Source: CAVVYA01 sp963752345 (lineage in GTDB: Bacteria > Pseudomonadota > Alphaproteobacteria > SMXQ01). Taken from it: DNA of 64,000 bases. Both the position numbers and the translations under genes were made by a program. The notes beneath the pieces were generated by a model. It saw nothing but the letters and a program-made list of their open reading frames with translations, was not told the origin of the DNA and searched no databases. The DNA lies in assembly GCA_963752345.1 (NCBI GenBank), contig CAVVYA010000002.1, forward strand, positions 930,001 through 994,000, read 5' to 3'. This document shows positions 1 through 9,226 of the stretch, piece after piece (the stretch's first letter is position 1; the number at the start of each line of letters is the position of its first letter).

Positions 1-730
1 AATGGCTGCCGCGCACCGTCACCTCGCGCTGATGCGCGTAGTAGAGCGGCGGAATCTCCAGGTTTTCCTGAGCGATATATTGCCAAATATCGAGCTCGGT
101 CCAGTTGCTGAGCGGAAACACCCGCATGTGCTGTCCGGCATCGAGGCGGGCGTTGTACAGGCTCCACAATTCCGGGCGCTGGCGCCGTGGATCCCACGCA
201 CCGAACTCGTCCCGGAACGAAAAGATCCGTTCCTTGGCGCGCGCCTTCTCCTCGTCGCGGCGGGCGCCGCCGATGCAGGCGTCGAAGCCGAACTCGGCGA
301 TGGCGTCGAGCAGAGTGACGGTCTGCAGCGCATTGCGGCTCTGGTTGGGGCTCTTCAGCTTGATGCGGCCCTTATCGATCGATTCCTGCACGCTGGCGAC
401 GATCAGCCGCTCGCCCAGACGCTCGACGATGCGGTCGCGGAATTCGATGACTTCCGGGAAATTGTGTCCCGTGTCGACGTGCATGAGAGGGAACGGCATG
501 CGCGCCGGCCGGAACGCCTTCTCGGCGAGGCGCAGCAGCACCGTCGAATCCTTGCCGGCGGAGAACAGCAGCACCGGATTTTTGAACTCGGCCGCCACTT
601 CCCGCAGGATATGGATGGCCTCGCTCTCGAGATCGTCGAGGTGGACCCATGGCGACTTGGGCTCCAGGACGGCGGGCTGCGGGGACACGGTTTCGAAGGT
701 CTTTTTGAGGGCGGCCTGACTGTTACTCAT
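1..730 (-). CDS. cysD: Sulfate adenylyltransferase subunit 2 (3' end beyond window)
   Basis: With the GTPase CysN this subunit activates sulfate with ATP to adenosine phosphosulfate (APS) in the cytosol, the first step of assimilatory sulfate reduction. The minus strand is open from the ATG at 730 to the window edge (243 codons). It carries the PP-loop SAGKDS at residues 57-62 and the family blocks HVDTGHNFPE and GGARRDEEKARAKER; the family is about 300 residues, so roughly a fifth is missing. The start overlaps the cysH stop in an ATGA (727-730), so the two genes are translationally coupled. cysN would be expected beyond the edge (inference). Confidence 0.95.
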   Translation of the reverse strand, partial: MSNSQAALKKTFETVSPQPAVLEPKSPWVHLDDLESEAIHILREVAAEFKNPVLLFSAGKDSTVLLRLAEKAFRPARMPFPLMHVDTGHNFPEVIEFRDRIVERLGERLIVASVQESIDKGRIKLKSPNQSRNALQTVTLLDAIAEFGFDACIGGARRDEEKARAKERIFSFRDEFGAWDPRRQRPELWSLYNARLDAGQHMRVFPLSNWTELDIWQYIAQENLEIPPLYYAHQREVTVRGSH

Positions 731-1425
731 GACGCTTTGCTCATTGTTTCTTTTTTCGCGGGATGGAGTCCGCATTCTTTCGTCTCGGGATTCTCCCACC
801 ACCATCGGCCGGCCCGGATATCCTCGCCGACGGTGATGGCGCGGGTGCACGGCGCGCAGCCGATGCTGGCGTAGCCCTTGTCGTGCAGCGCGTTGTAGGG
901 AACATCGTTCGCGCGCACGTAAGCCCACACTTCATCCGTCGTCCAGGCCGCCAGCGGATTGTATTTCTGCAGGCCGTTCTCCGCGTCCCATTCCTTGAAC
1001 GGCAGATCGCGGCGCGTCGGCGACTGCTGGCGGCGCAAGCCGGTGATCCACCCCTGCTTGCCGGCGAGCGCGCGGCGCAGCGGCTCGACCTTGCGCATCG
1101 CGCAGCACGCTTGGCGCAGGACGACGCTGTCGTAGAAGGCATTGGGACCATGCGCCGCGACGTAGGCTTCGACCGCCGCGCGTTCCGGCGCGTAGGCGAC
1201 GACCGGCGTGCGATAGCGCGCCTTGGTCTGCTGCATCAGCGTATAGGTCTCTTCCGGCAGCCGGCCGGTATCCAGGGTGAAGATGCCGATATCGAGACCA
1301 TGGCGATCGATCAAATCGGTCAGCACCATGTCTTCGACGCCGAAGCTGCTGGCGAGCACGACCGGAGCGCTCTCGCGCTCGGCCTGCCGAAGAACCTCCA
1401 GGGCCAGCTGCTCCGAATTTCCCAT
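727..1425 (-). CDS. cysH: Adenylyl-sulfate (APS/PAPS) reductase
   Basis: Reduces activated sulfate to sulfite with thioredoxin, the step after CysD in cysteine synthesis. The 232-residue protein has the cysteine set of the iron-sulfur APS-reductase branch: C107-C108 (RQACCAMRKVEP) and C190-x2-C193 (GCAPC) for a [4Fe-4S] cluster, plus the C-terminal ECGLH motif with the catalytic C218. E. coli-type PAPS reductases lack the paired cysteines, so APS is the likelier substrate. It is the first gene of the operon, transcribed leftwards into cysD. The ATG at 1425 follows a weak GGTTGAG Shine-Dalgarno sequence. Confidence 0.95.
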   Translation of the reverse strand: MGNSEQLALEVLRQAERESAPVVLASSFGVEDMVLTDLIDRHGLDIGIFTLDTGRLPEETYTLMQQTKARYRTPVVAYAPERAAVEAYVAAHGPNAFYDSVVLRQACCAMRKVEPLRRALAGKQGWITGLRRQQSPTRRDLPFKEWDAENGLQKYNPLAAWTTDEVWAYVRANDVPYNALHDKGYASIGCAPCTRAITVGEDIRAGRWWWENPETKECGLHPAKKETMSKAS

Positions 1426-1690
1426 CTCAACCTAGGCCAATCTCTGAAATAACAGCGTCTTACGCTAAAATAGATATTATGCCTCAGGATTTTTGTAAAT
1501 AGGCGTTATTATACTATTTTGGTGTGTGTAATATGGTCGGCCACAGGACTGGCGGTCACGGTGCCACACCTTTGAGAAACAACGATCTTATGCGGGTTCA
1601 CCCCTGTTGCCGCCGGATCGCCCAAGGTCTAATTTCACATCCACCCGGGAGGACAGATCGTCCTCTCGATGACAGGGGTTGCCGGGGGAA
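1426..1690. other. AT-rich intergenic region upstream of cysH
   Basis: About 260 bp between two divergent genes. It is clearly richer in A and T than its surroundings at about 1440-1540 and must hold the cysH promoter. I see no coding potential and no motif I can assign to a named regulator. Confidence 0.5.
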
Positions 1691-2182
1691 ATGACCGAAC
1701 TTGACGCCGCGTCCACGGTCGGCCGGGTCGTGCGCCGTTTCGTGTCGAGCACGCCGAAACGCACCTTCGTGATCTATCCGCTGTGCGTCGTTCTCTTCGA
1801 GTTCGCGGTTTACGGCCAGTGGACGGTGGTGCCGTGGGGCTTGCCCCTGCTCGCCTGGGGCTACCTGCAGTACCGCCTCACCGGAAATTTCCGCCATGGC
1901 ATCGCCAAGGGCAGTTCAGGAATGGATCTGATGCCCGAGCGCATCGTCGATCGCGGACCGTATCGCTACACGCGCAATCCGATGTATCTCGGCCATCTGA
2001 TTTTCATGGCCGGCCTCGCGCTGACCTTCAAATCCTGGCTGGCGCTCGCCATCCTCGCCGCAAACATGGTGTGGTTCCACCGCCGCGTGCTCGAAGACGA
2101 GGCGCGGCTCCGCCAGCGGTTCGGCGCCGAATACACCGACTACGCCGCGCGCGTGCGGCGCTGGATCCCCTATCTGTTTTAA
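1691..2182 (+). CDS. Isoprenylcysteine/phospholipid methyltransferase-family membrane protein
   Basis: A small integral membrane SAM-dependent methyltransferase of the ICMT/PEMT superfamily; the substrate cannot be told from sequence. The 163-residue protein has hydrophobic segments near residues 25-55 and 105-130 and the family signature GPYRYTRNPMYLGHL, followed by the typical tail of charged residues and an EDEARLRQRFG helix. An upstream TTG at 1679 is in frame, but the ATG at 1691 lies just after GGGGGA and is preferred. It stands alone, divergent from cysH and convergent with the next gene. Confidence 0.8.
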   Translation: MTELDAASTVGRVVRRFVSSTPKRTFVIYPLCVVLFEFAVYGQWTVVPWGLPLLAWGYLQYRLTGNFRHGIAKGSSGMDLMPERIVDRGPYRYTRNPMYLGHLIFMAGLALTFKSWLALAILAANMVWFHRRVLEDEARLRQRFGAEYTDYAARVRRWIPYLF

Positions 2183-2215
2183 GCGGCGGAGGTTTGCCGG
2201 CGAAAGCCGATGCCG

Positions 2216-2953
2216 TTAGCGCGGCCCTGGAATCTCTTCCAACATGTCGACCATCAAACCTTTCCAAACCGATTCGATCTCCCAGCTCTCGATCAAGCCC
2301 TTCAGCATGAGATCGAGCAGCTCCGGCGTGGTGGCATGGCGTTCGGCGATCTGCATCAGGATGTGGGCGTGCTCGACGTCGACCTCGGCATGCTCCTTGG
2401 CGTTGAGCTGCTTGTGGAACGGGATGCCGAGATCGCGCTCATACTGCTTGCCCAGCCGATAGGAACCGCCGCCGCCCTCGACCCACTCGGCCGAGTTGCT
2501 GATCTCGAGCGCGCAGCACGCGGCAACCGCCGTCAGCCAGTGGCTGTAGCGCGCCAGATGCAACCACGCATAGGTGCAGGTTCTGGTGCCCGGATGCATC
2601 GGCGTGGTGAGGAAATCCTCCGGCGTCGCACCGAACGCCGCGGATTCGCGCACGCGCAAAGTGTGATGGTCTTCCACGCCGCGCGCCCGGTTACCGTTCA
2701 GTTCGTCTTCCTCATGCGCCCAGATCATCTTCTTCACGTCCATCGGCGCCACGGCCTGGACATAGGCCCAGCAATCGCGGCGGTTCGTTGTCCAGTGCGA
2801 ACGCTGCAGGCTGTGCGCGCGGGCCCGCTCGGGGTTAAACCGCACCGCATACAGACGCTTGCTCTGCGGGGTCTCGTGCTGGGCGTTGGCGCGCGCGCGA
2901 ACCTCCTTGGCGAAGGCCTTGAGATCGACGCGCGGCTTCAGAACGGTGGCCAT
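2216..2953 (-). CDS. TenA/PqqC-like iron-containing redox enzyme (heme-oxygenase fold)
   Basis: A 245-residue protein of the all-helical heme-oxygenase-like superfamily that includes TenA, PqqC and CADD-type di-iron enzymes. The sequence shows a central AHEEDELNG block, later DHHTLR and EVDVEHAHILM segments rich in His and Glu suited to metal binding, and a C-terminal helix with WEIESVWKGL. The exact reaction is unknown. The ATG at 2953 with GGAG just upstream is preferred over an in-frame start 33 bases earlier. It lies 23 bases downstream of the tctC-like gene on the same strand, so the two may be co-transcribed. Confidence 0.65.
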   Translation of the reverse strand: MATVLKPRVDLKAFAKEVRARANAQHETPQSKRLYAVRFNPERARAHSLQRSHWTTNRRDCWAYVQAVAPMDVKKMIWAHEEDELNGNRARGVEDHHTLRVRESAAFGATPEDFLTTPMHPGTRTCTYAWLHLARYSHWLTAVAACCALEISNSAEWVEGGGGSYRLGKQYERDLGIPFHKQLNAKEHAEVDVEHAHILMQIAERHATTPELLDLMLKGLIESWEIESVWKGLMVDMLEEIPGPR

Positions 2954-2976
2954 CAAATTCTCCAATGGATTCGGCA

Positions 2977-4116
2977 TTACGCGCAACGGACGGGTTGACG
3001 ATACGTCGCGAACGGCTTCAATCCCCGCCCCCGCCCCGCCACCCCCCCGGAGGCTTTGGCGGCTTTGACCTCCATGGCGAGCCGGGTCCGCTCGACCAGC
3101 GCCGGCGGAGTTTCGGTGGTACGCTTGACGATCGCCGTGACCTCGTCACCTTTGATTGGATTGAGTTCGACCTGGGCCGCCAGCTTGTCGGCGTCGGCGC
3201 GAAAGGCGGGATCAAGCATCGTCTTCTCGAACGCGGCGCGCAGCGCGGCGAGCCGGTCGGCCGGAATGCCGGGCGGTGCAGCGAACGGCTGACCCAGCGC
3301 AACGGTGCTGCCGACGAATTCGAAAATGCGCCGCTCGTCCTCGTTGCGCGCCAGATCGGTCAGCAGCGGCACATGGGGGAGATCGGGGTCCTTGACCAAT
3401 CCGATCTGCACGACTGGAATGACCTTGTTTTCCTTGACCCAGTCCGCATTGGCCGACTTGTAAGCGGCCCACGTGGTATTGCCACGGCCGGTCACCTCGC
3501 CGCGCTCCATCGCCAGATTGACGCTGTTGCCACCGTCATAACCGGTGACGATCTTGAACCTGGTGCCGAGCATCGAATTGAGCAGCGCCGGGTAGCCGGC
3601 CATGGTGCCGCTGGCGCCGGTCGCGCCCATGATGACTTCGGTCTTCCGCGCGTCCTCGATGGACTTCACGCCGGTGGTGTGCCACACGACGACCACGGCG
3701 CTGTCCTGCGGAATGCTGCCGATCCACGAGAAGTTTTCCGCCTTGAATTGGATGCCGGGCTGGTTCATCGCCTGATAGAAAGCAATGGCGGAATTGAAGG
3801 TGCCGATGACCGTGCCGTCCTTGGGCGCCACGGCATAGAGATGATTGCCGGCGCGGAAGCCCGACGCGCCCGGCATGTTCTGCGCCGTGAAGGCCGGCTT
3901 GCCCGGCATGTGGGCGGTCATGTGGCGCGCTATGGTTCGGCCGTAAAAATCGTAGGACGCGCCCGCGCCGGTCGCGATGATGAGCTGGACCACCTTGCCA
4001 TTGTAGAAATCGGAAACGGCGTCGGCGGCCGCGGCGCGCGGCATCGTCGCCGCGACGAACGGTGCGAGCATGCCGGCTCCCAGCAAGGCGGCTTTGACCC
4101 TGGCTTTGCAAATCAT
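2977..4116 (-). CDS. Tripartite tricarboxylate transporter-type (Bug/TctC) substrate-binding protein
   Basis: A periplasmic solute-binding protein of the Bug/TctC type, which normally delivers carboxylates to a TctAB permease. The 379 residues start with a signal peptide (KARVKAALLGAGMLAPFVAA, ending at about residue 30) and continue with family features: GKVVQLIIATGAGASYDFYGR, then NMPGASGFRAGN and an APKDGTVIG block. It is longer than the usual 320-330 residues because of a basic C-terminal extension. No tctA or tctB is nearby, which is common for Bug proteins. A 7-bp inverted repeat lies just upstream. Confidence 0.75.
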   Translation of the reverse strand: MICKARVKAALLGAGMLAPFVAATMPRAAAADAVSDFYNGKVVQLIIATGAGASYDFYGRTIARHMTAHMPGKPAFTAQNMPGASGFRAGNHLYAVAPKDGTVIGTFNSAIAFYQAMNQPGIQFKAENFSWIGSIPQDSAVVVVWHTTGVKSIEDARKTEVIMGATGASGTMAGYPALLNSMLGTRFKIVTGYDGGNSVNLAMERGEVTGRGNTTWAAYKSANADWVKENKVIPVVQIGLVKDPDLPHVPLLTDLARNEDERRIFEFVGSTVALGQPFAAPPGIPADRLAALRAAFEKTMLDPAFRADADKLAAQVELNPIKGDEVTAIVKRTTETPPALVERTRLAMEVKAAKASGGVAGRGRGLKPFATYRQPVRCA

Positions 4117-4523
4117 GACGAAGCTCCCCGTATTTTCCTTTTTTCGGAAAATGCTTGTATTTCTTAGTATCCATCATTGACAGGCTAGGCGTGAAGTCAA
4201 GGACCAACTCCGCACCTGTCCTTGAACGGGGCATCGGAAGGTGACAGACTCGCCGCCAGAAAATCCAGCAACAAGCCGACCATCGCGCAGGCGCCTGGAA
4301 AGACACAAAAATGCGCGGCCGCACACAAGCCTGCGGCGTGTCGAGGCGCTCCCGTCTCGCGGCGTTTCTACGCTCAAGCATGCGGGGACAACACGGATGG
4401 CGCAGTGTCGAATCGTCCATCGTGCAACGATCTCCATCGAACGGAGGCGTCCCGCCGCGTCTCCCGCCCACCCAACGTCTCAATCCAACCAAGGGAGCAG
4501 CGCGGCGACGCGCTGATCACGCC
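4117..4523. other. Region without a convincing gene
   Basis: About 400 bp between the tctC-like gene and a small rightward ORF. Several overlapping short frames are open on both strands, but none has recognisable domains or a good ribosome binding site. Apart from the inverted repeat at its left end I see nothing assignable. Confidence 0.4.
4132..4152. promoter_or_regulatory. Inverted repeat upstream of the tctC-like gene
   Basis: ATTTTCC at 4132-4138 and its reverse complement GGAAAAT at 4146-4152 are separated by seven bases, 16 bp upstream of the start at 4116. Its size and place suit an operator, but no regulator can be named from sequence. Confidence 0.25.
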
Positions 4524-4802
4524 ATGGTATCGAGCTGGGTCAAGGTGAACGGTCCGACCAACCGCGACGTCTTCGTCGGCTACAATTTCACAGCACCCGC
4601 CGGGCGCACCAATGAGCCGTTCCGCGTGCCGCGCGGCGGCAATACCTTTATCCTGCTGGCGCCCAACCTGGTCATCGAGGCGCGCATCAAGGCTTATGTG
4701 ATCGCGGCGGATGAAGCAGCCCCGTTTACCGTCGAACTCTGGCCAGCACCCGTACCGCCCCACGCCACCGCCTCCATTCCGAGGGCGAGGCCGCATCCGT
4801 AA
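4524..4802 (+). CDS. Small hypothetical protein
   Basis: A 92-residue frame starting at the ATG at 4524. The first 70 residues read like a real small beta-rich protein (VNGPTNRDVFVGYNF, then EPFRVPRGGNTF and EARIKAYVIAADEAAPFTVE), while the proline-rich tail is less convincing. The frame is also open upstream, so the start is uncertain. No function is recognised. It points towards tag, which is transcribed towards it. Confidence 0.4.
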   Translation: MVSSWVKVNGPTNRDVFVGYNFTAPAGRTNEPFRVPRGGNTFILLAPNLVIEARIKAYVIAADEAAPFTVELWPAPVPPHATASIPRARPHP

Positions 4803-4857
4803 GGGCTGGCACTCTTCTCCGGCGCGGTTGCCGGCGCGCCATTCACGCGACGACGCA

Positions 4858-5469
4858 TCAGCCGCCTGGGCGCCTGAAGGTCTTGCGCGCGCGCTCGACC
4901 TTGGTTCTGACCACGCAGCCGGCGACATGATCGTTGATCAGCCCCATGGCCTGCATGAAAGCATATACCGTTGTCGGGCCGACGAATTTCCAGCCCAGCT
5001 TCTTCAGGTCTTTCGACAGCGCCGTCGCCGCCGCCGAGGTCGAGACGGTTTGCGGCTGCGCAAGTTGCTCGGAGTCCGGTTCGTAACGCCAGATGAAAGC
5101 CGCCAGCGAACCCTCCCGCCGGACGAGCTCGCCGGCCTGCCGCGCGTTGTTGACGACCGCCTCGATTTTGCCGCGGTGACGGACGATTCCTGCGTCCTTG
5201 AGCAGACGCGCGACATCGCGCTCGGTGAAGCGCGCTATCTTGCCGAAATCGAAATCATGGAAGGCGGCACGGAAATTCTCGCGCTTGGCGAGGATCGTGC
5301 GCCAGCTCAGTCCGGACTGAAAGCCCTCCAGACTCAGTTTCTCGAACAAGCGCCGGTCATCGTCGACGGGAAAGCCCCATTCGGTGTCGTGGTAGGCCAG
5401 GAATTCCGGAGCGGCCGCGCACCATCGGCAACGTGGCTTCCCGTCGGGCCCCGCGATCGTCGCGCTCAT
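4858..5469 (-). CDS. tag: DNA-3-methyladenine glycosylase I
   Basis: Excises 3-methyladenine from alkylated DNA in base excision repair. The 203-residue protein has the Tag zinc-snap residues: cysteine in CRWC near the N-terminus, histidine in AYHDTEWG, and the C-terminal NDHVAGC pair. The active-site region FEKLSLEGFQSGLSW is present, as is VRHRGKIEAVVNNA of the helix-hairpin-helix core. I chose the ATG at 5469 over an in-frame TTG two codons upstream. It is followed by no obvious operon partner; yciI lies upstream on the same strand, 55 bases away. Confidence 0.95.
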   Translation of the reverse strand: MSATIAGPDGKPRCRWCAAAPEFLAYHDTEWGFPVDDDRRLFEKLSLEGFQSGLSWRTILAKRENFRAAFHDFDFGKIARFTERDVARLLKDAGIVRHRGKIEAVVNNARQAGELVRREGSLAAFIWRYEPDSEQLAQPQTVSTSAAATALSKDLKKLGWKFVGPTTVYAFMQAMGLINDHVAGCVVRTKVERARKTFRRPGG

Positions 5470-5524
5470 CGCCAATGTTCCCCGGCTTTCCGAATTTTAC
5501 AGAAACACCTTGAGAAGGAATCGG

Positions 5525-5812
5525 TTAAGCGAGCAGAAAATCCAGCCGTCCATCGACTCGCGACGGGGCGATTTCGAGAATTTCCGCGTTCACCACATTT
5601 TCGGCGACGAACGGATCGCTGTTCACCCTGCCTTGCAGATCCGGCAGTGACGTGTTGTGCGCCACAATCCCACCGCCCAGATTGGGCTGAAGGCTGCCGA
5701 CCACCAAAAACACCCCGTCGTCAAACCCGCGTTTGATCCATTCTTTGTGGCCGTCCATGAATTGGCCGGCCTTCGCCTTGTTGCCGGAAAACTTGAGAAG
5801 CACAACGAACAT
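5525..5812 (-). CDS. YciI-like protein
   Basis: A 95-residue alpha-beta barrel protein of the YciI family, a relative of muconolactone isomerase. It has the family pattern of an N-terminal strand (MFVVLLKFSGNKAKA), a GHKEWIKRGFDDGVFLVVGS block and a SDPFVAENVVNAEILEI segment. The histidine of GHKEW fits the family's conserved residue. No specific reaction is established for most members. It sits between the oxygenase gene and tag on the same strand. Confidence 0.85.
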   Translation of the reverse strand: MFVVLLKFSGNKAKAGQFMDGHKEWIKRGFDDGVFLVVGSLQPNLGGGIVAHNTSLPDLQGRVNSDPFVAENVVNAEILEIAPSRVDGRLDFLLA

Positions 5813-5868
5813 TGGGGTTGTCCTCCCTCGATTTGCTCACCGGGATGCTATGTCCGTTCCGCCGAGCT

Positions 5869-7120
5869 CTAAAGTCCCATGATCTGGCGGTATTTGTCGT
5901 AGAACGCGCGGATCATGGACTCGGTCACCATGTGGTCGGTGTCCGGATAATCCTTGCCGCCCATCTCGACGAAGGCTTGCGCATCGGGATATTTCGAGGC
6001 GCCCGAGTGGGTCGATTCGACCACCTCGCTGTCGTCGGCCGAAACGAATCCCGCCGGCCCCATCAGATTGGCTTGGCGCAGCCGCTTCAGGGTCATCTCT
6101 TCCGATTCGTCGGCATAGCCGAAGTAGGTCCAGTGCAGCTCCATGACCTCGGGGCTGACGCATTGGATCTGGCGCATGGCGATGGTGTTCGATTGCTGCT
6201 GCATGATCAGGTTCGGCCAGATGGTCGCCATGACCACGGTGGCGGCGCCGGGAAACTCCTTCTCGGGCTGCAGCATGCAGCGGATTGGCGAGCGTCAGCT
6301 TGGCGTGGTTCTGACGGATGTCCGCCGTCGCCGCATCGTCCTTCTGCTCGCCCTTCTGGGAAATCTGCACAGCGTGCAGCCCCGAGGCGTCGATCTCGAC
6401 CGACGACGGATTGTCGGCGCGGAACAGGCTGAAGGACACCAGGAACACATGCATGAGCGAGGCGTGATACGGGTCCTTGATATTCTCGAACATCAGCTTC
6501 CAGTTCGCCTTGAGCCGCTGGCGCTCGTAGCCCAGCACCTTGAGCGGCCGGCCGTTGAATACGCGGTCGTACCAATGCAGCATCTTCGGCCCGAGATACT
6601 CCTCGAAGCTCGGCATGCCGTGATCGAAGCTGGCGAAGATGCCGCCGTTGCGCACCGCGACCTTGAGCTGCTGCAGATTGTGCTGCGACAGATCGAAGTC
6701 CTTCGGCATGCCGCCCTTCTTGTGGATGCCGCGGCGGAACGGGACGGCGATCGTCTCGCCCTTCAGGTTGTAGGTCCATTGATGGTAGGGGCAGATGAAC
6801 TCGGTCTTGCCCGTGCCGTGCTTGTCGTAGCAGAACTGCACGCCGCGATGGGCACAGCGGTTGACCACGACGCGCACCTGGCCATCGTCGTCGCGCAGGA
6901 AGATCACCGGCTTGTCGCCGACCTTGGTCTGGCGGAAATCGCCCGGATTGGGGATCTCGCATTCGAGACCGATGAAGCTGTAGGCCGGGCCGCCGAACAC
7001 CAGCTCCTGCTCGCGCGCATAGATTTCCGGCGAGGTATAGATCCAATAGGGGATGCGCGTGGCGCCCTCTTCCGGCCAACGCAGATCGAACGACGGCGAA
7101 TTCTTCAACTCGATGCTCAT
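5869..7120 (-). CDS. Aromatic ring-hydroxylating dioxygenase large subunit (Rieske), frameshifted
   Basis: The oxygenase component of a Rieske non-heme iron enzyme, of 416 residues after repair. The N-terminal half has the Rieske motif CAHRG followed 17 residues later by CPYHQW, and the catalytic domain has NIKDPYHASLMHVF, which supplies iron ligands. The frame breaks near 6270: NHAKLTLANPL in one frame continues as MLQPEKEFPGAATV in the next, and dropping one base joins them. No electron-transfer partner is adjacent, so the substrate is unknown. The ATG at 7120 is chosen; upstream codons do not look coding. A sequencing insertion is likelier than a true pseudogene. Confidence 0.85.
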
Positions 7121-7454
7121 GATCCCCCACTGCAAACGCTTGTTATATACGTCGTTGGCGGAAGCATAGACCGTTGCGCGGGCGCTATTCAACCGCCCAG
7201 CCGGGCAACCGATAACGCGAATGCTTCACAACGGACGGTTACCTGGAAGTCACCTTAATATCGACGCCTTGGCTTGACCCGAGGGTTGGCCGCCAGCCCC
7301 ATTCAAGCAGGTGCTATTTGCGTTGGGTTCCGGATATCTTGCTCCGCGTGCCAGCACGACGTCCGGCATAATGATAAAAACAGAATTTCCCTCGGCAAGT
7401 CCCGGCCCGAGTGTATGCGGGCCAAATCGAGCCGTCTGCTTGAACCTATGCGGA
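7121..7454. other. Intergenic region
   Basis: 334 bp between two leftward genes. It should contain the promoter of the Rieske oxygenase. I see no coding sequence, clear hairpin or repeat. Confidence 0.4.
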
Positions 7455-7991
7455 TCACCCGGGCTTCGATATGCCGAGGTAGTCCGCGGCCAGTTCGAGG
7501 TAGTCGTTGATGGCGTGCTGGAAGCCGGCGAAATCCTCGTCGGTCAGCTTGCGGAAGAACTTGGCCGGGCTGCCGGCCCAGAGCTCGCCCGATTTGACCC
7601 GCTTGCCGGGCGTCACCATGGCGCCGGCGGCGACCATGGCGCCATCCTCCACCACCGCCTGGTCGAGGATCACCGAGCCCATGCCGATGAAGGCGCCGTC
7701 GCCCAGCGTGCAGGCATGGATGATGGCGCCGTGGCCGATCAGCACATCCTGGCCGATGTAGGTGCCGCTGCGGCCCTTGGCGACATGGACCACCGCGTTG
7801 TCCTGGATGTTGCTGCGCGCGCCGACGCGGATCTCGTGCATGTCGCCGCGCAGCACCGCGCCGAACCAGATGTTCACCCGGTCGCCCAGCACCACGTCGC
7901 CGATGATCGATGCGCTGGGGGCGACGAACACATCCTTGCCGAACTTCGGCAGCACGTTGCGATAAGGCAGAATGAAACCAGACTGAGCCAT
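7455..7991 (-). CDS. Gamma-class carbonic anhydrase-like hexapeptide-repeat protein
   Basis: A left-handed beta-helix protein of the gamma carbonic anhydrase/YrdA/PaaY family, 178 residues. Hexapeptide repeats run from about residue 25 to 140 (ASIIGDVVLGDRVNIWFGAV onward). The metal-site histidines can be seen in NAVVHVA and in IGHGAIIHAC, and the RGDMHEIRVG and SPAKFFRKL segments are typical. Family members bind zinc or iron; many have no proven carbonic anhydrase activity. It is 36 bases downstream of argC, same strand. Confidence 0.85.
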   Translation of the reverse strand: MAQSGFILPYRNVLPKFGKDVFVAPSASIIGDVVLGDRVNIWFGAVLRGDMHEIRVGARSNIQDNAVVHVAKGRSGTYIGQDVLIGHGAIIHACTLGDGAFIGMGSVILDQAVVEDGAMVAAGAMVTPGKRVKSGELWAGSPAKFFRKLTDEDFAGFQHAINDYLELAADYLGISKPG

Positions 7992-8027
7992 GCGACGACG
8001 ATCCTCCGCTGACGGATATCGAACGAT

Positions 8028-9095
8028 TTAGGGAAACAGCGCTTCCTGCTCGAGCGACGTGGTCTCGGGCAAGCCGGCCTGCAGGTTGAAGTTCTGGATT
8101 GCCTGACCGGACGCGCCTTTCACCAGGTTGTCGATCACCGACAGCACGATGGCGCGGCCCTTCACGCGATCGGGAAATACGCCGATCAGACAATTGTTGG
8201 TGCCGCGCACATGGCGCGTCGCGGGCGAGATGCCGGCCTGCACGACGCGGACGAAGGGCTCGTCGGCGTAGCGTTTGCTCAGGGTTGCGCGCAGGTCGTC
8301 GGCGCTCGCCCCGTTCGCCAGCTTGACGTAGATGCTCGCCAGGATGCCGCGGCTCATCGGCATGAGATGGGCGGTGAAATTGACCACGATGTCGCGCTTC
8401 GCCGCGTGGGACAGGCCCTGTTCGATCTCGGGCGCGTGCCGGTGGCTGGCGACGGCGTACGCATGAATGCCCTCGGCGACCTCGGCGAACAGGTTGGCTT
8501 CCTTGGCCTCGCGCCCGGCGCCGGTGACACCCGACTTGGCGTCGATGATGATGTCGCCGGCATCGATCGCGCCGGCTTCGATCAGCGGGATCAAGGGCAA
8601 TTGCGCCGCGGTCGGATAGCAGCCCGGATTGGCGATCAGCCGCGCTGTCTTGACGGCGTCGCGCGCCAGCTCGGTCAGGCCGTAGACCGCATCCTTCTGC
8701 AGCTCGGGCGCGAGATGCTCATGGCCGTACCACTTGGCGTAGGTGGCGACGTCGTGCAGCCGGAAGTCGGCCGACAGGTCGATCACCTTGAGATGCTTCG
8801 GCAGGGCCGCGACGACATCCTGGGTCAGGCCATGGGGCAGCGCGCAGAACACAGCATCGATGCCGGTGAAGTCCACGTCGGCGATCTTCACCAGCTTGGG
8901 CAGGGCGAGCGCGCCGAGGTGGGGGAAGACCTCGCCCAGCGCCGAACCCGCGCGCTTCTCCGCCGTCAGCGCCGCGATGCGCACGCCGGGATGATGGGCG
9001 AGCAGGCGCACGAGCTCGGCGCCGGTGTAGCCGCTCGCGCCGAGGATGGCGACGTTGATCGTGTTCTTGGCCACGGAATTTCCTGTCGTAGTCAT
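8028..9095 (-). CDS. argC: N-acetyl-gamma-glutamyl-phosphate reductase
   Basis: NADPH-dependent reduction of N-acetylglutamyl phosphate to the semialdehyde, third step of arginine synthesis. The 355-residue protein has an N-terminal Rossmann motif (ILGASGYTGAEL), the substrate and catalytic region around NPGCYPTAAQLPL with the nucleophilic cysteine, the AKSGVTGAGRE loop, and SHRHAPEIEQ with the catalytic-region histidine. The length matches the longer ArgC class. It lies downstream of rpsI-rplM, from which it is separated by a strong terminator at 9165-9198. Confidence 0.95.
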   Translation of the reverse strand: MTTTGNSVAKNTINVAILGASGYTGAELVRLLAHHPGVRIAALTAEKRAGSALGEVFPHLGALALPKLVKIADVDFTGIDAVFCALPHGLTQDVVAALPKHLKVIDLSADFRLHDVATYAKWYGHEHLAPELQKDAVYGLTELARDAVKTARLIANPGCYPTAAQLPLIPLIEAGAIDAGDIIIDAKSGVTGAGREAKEANLFAEVAEGIHAYAVASHRHAPEIEQGLSHAAKRDIVVNFTAHLMPMSRGILASIYVKLANGASADDLRATLSKRYADEPFVRVVQAGISPATRHVRGTNNCLIGVFPDRVKGRAIVLSVIDNLVKGASGQAIQNFNLQAGLPETTSLEQEALFP

Positions 9096-9164
9096 GGTTC
9101 ACCTATAGACCGCCGGGTGCCGCAAGAAAAGCGCGCTTCCATCCGCACCCTCGCCCGTCGCGGG

Positions 9165-9198
9165 CAAAGAAAAAGGGCGCTCCTCTCGGAGCGCCCTT
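9165..9198 (-). terminator. Rho-independent terminator of rplM-rpsI
   Basis: A perfect 11-bp stem (AAGGGCGCTCC at 9173-9183 pairing with 9188-9198) with a TCTC loop. On the minus strand it is followed by a T-rich run, which fits termination of the ribosomal protein operon before argC. Confidence 0.85.
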
Positions 9199-9226
9199 GA
9201 GTGGGGCTGTGAAGCCCCGCCAAGAA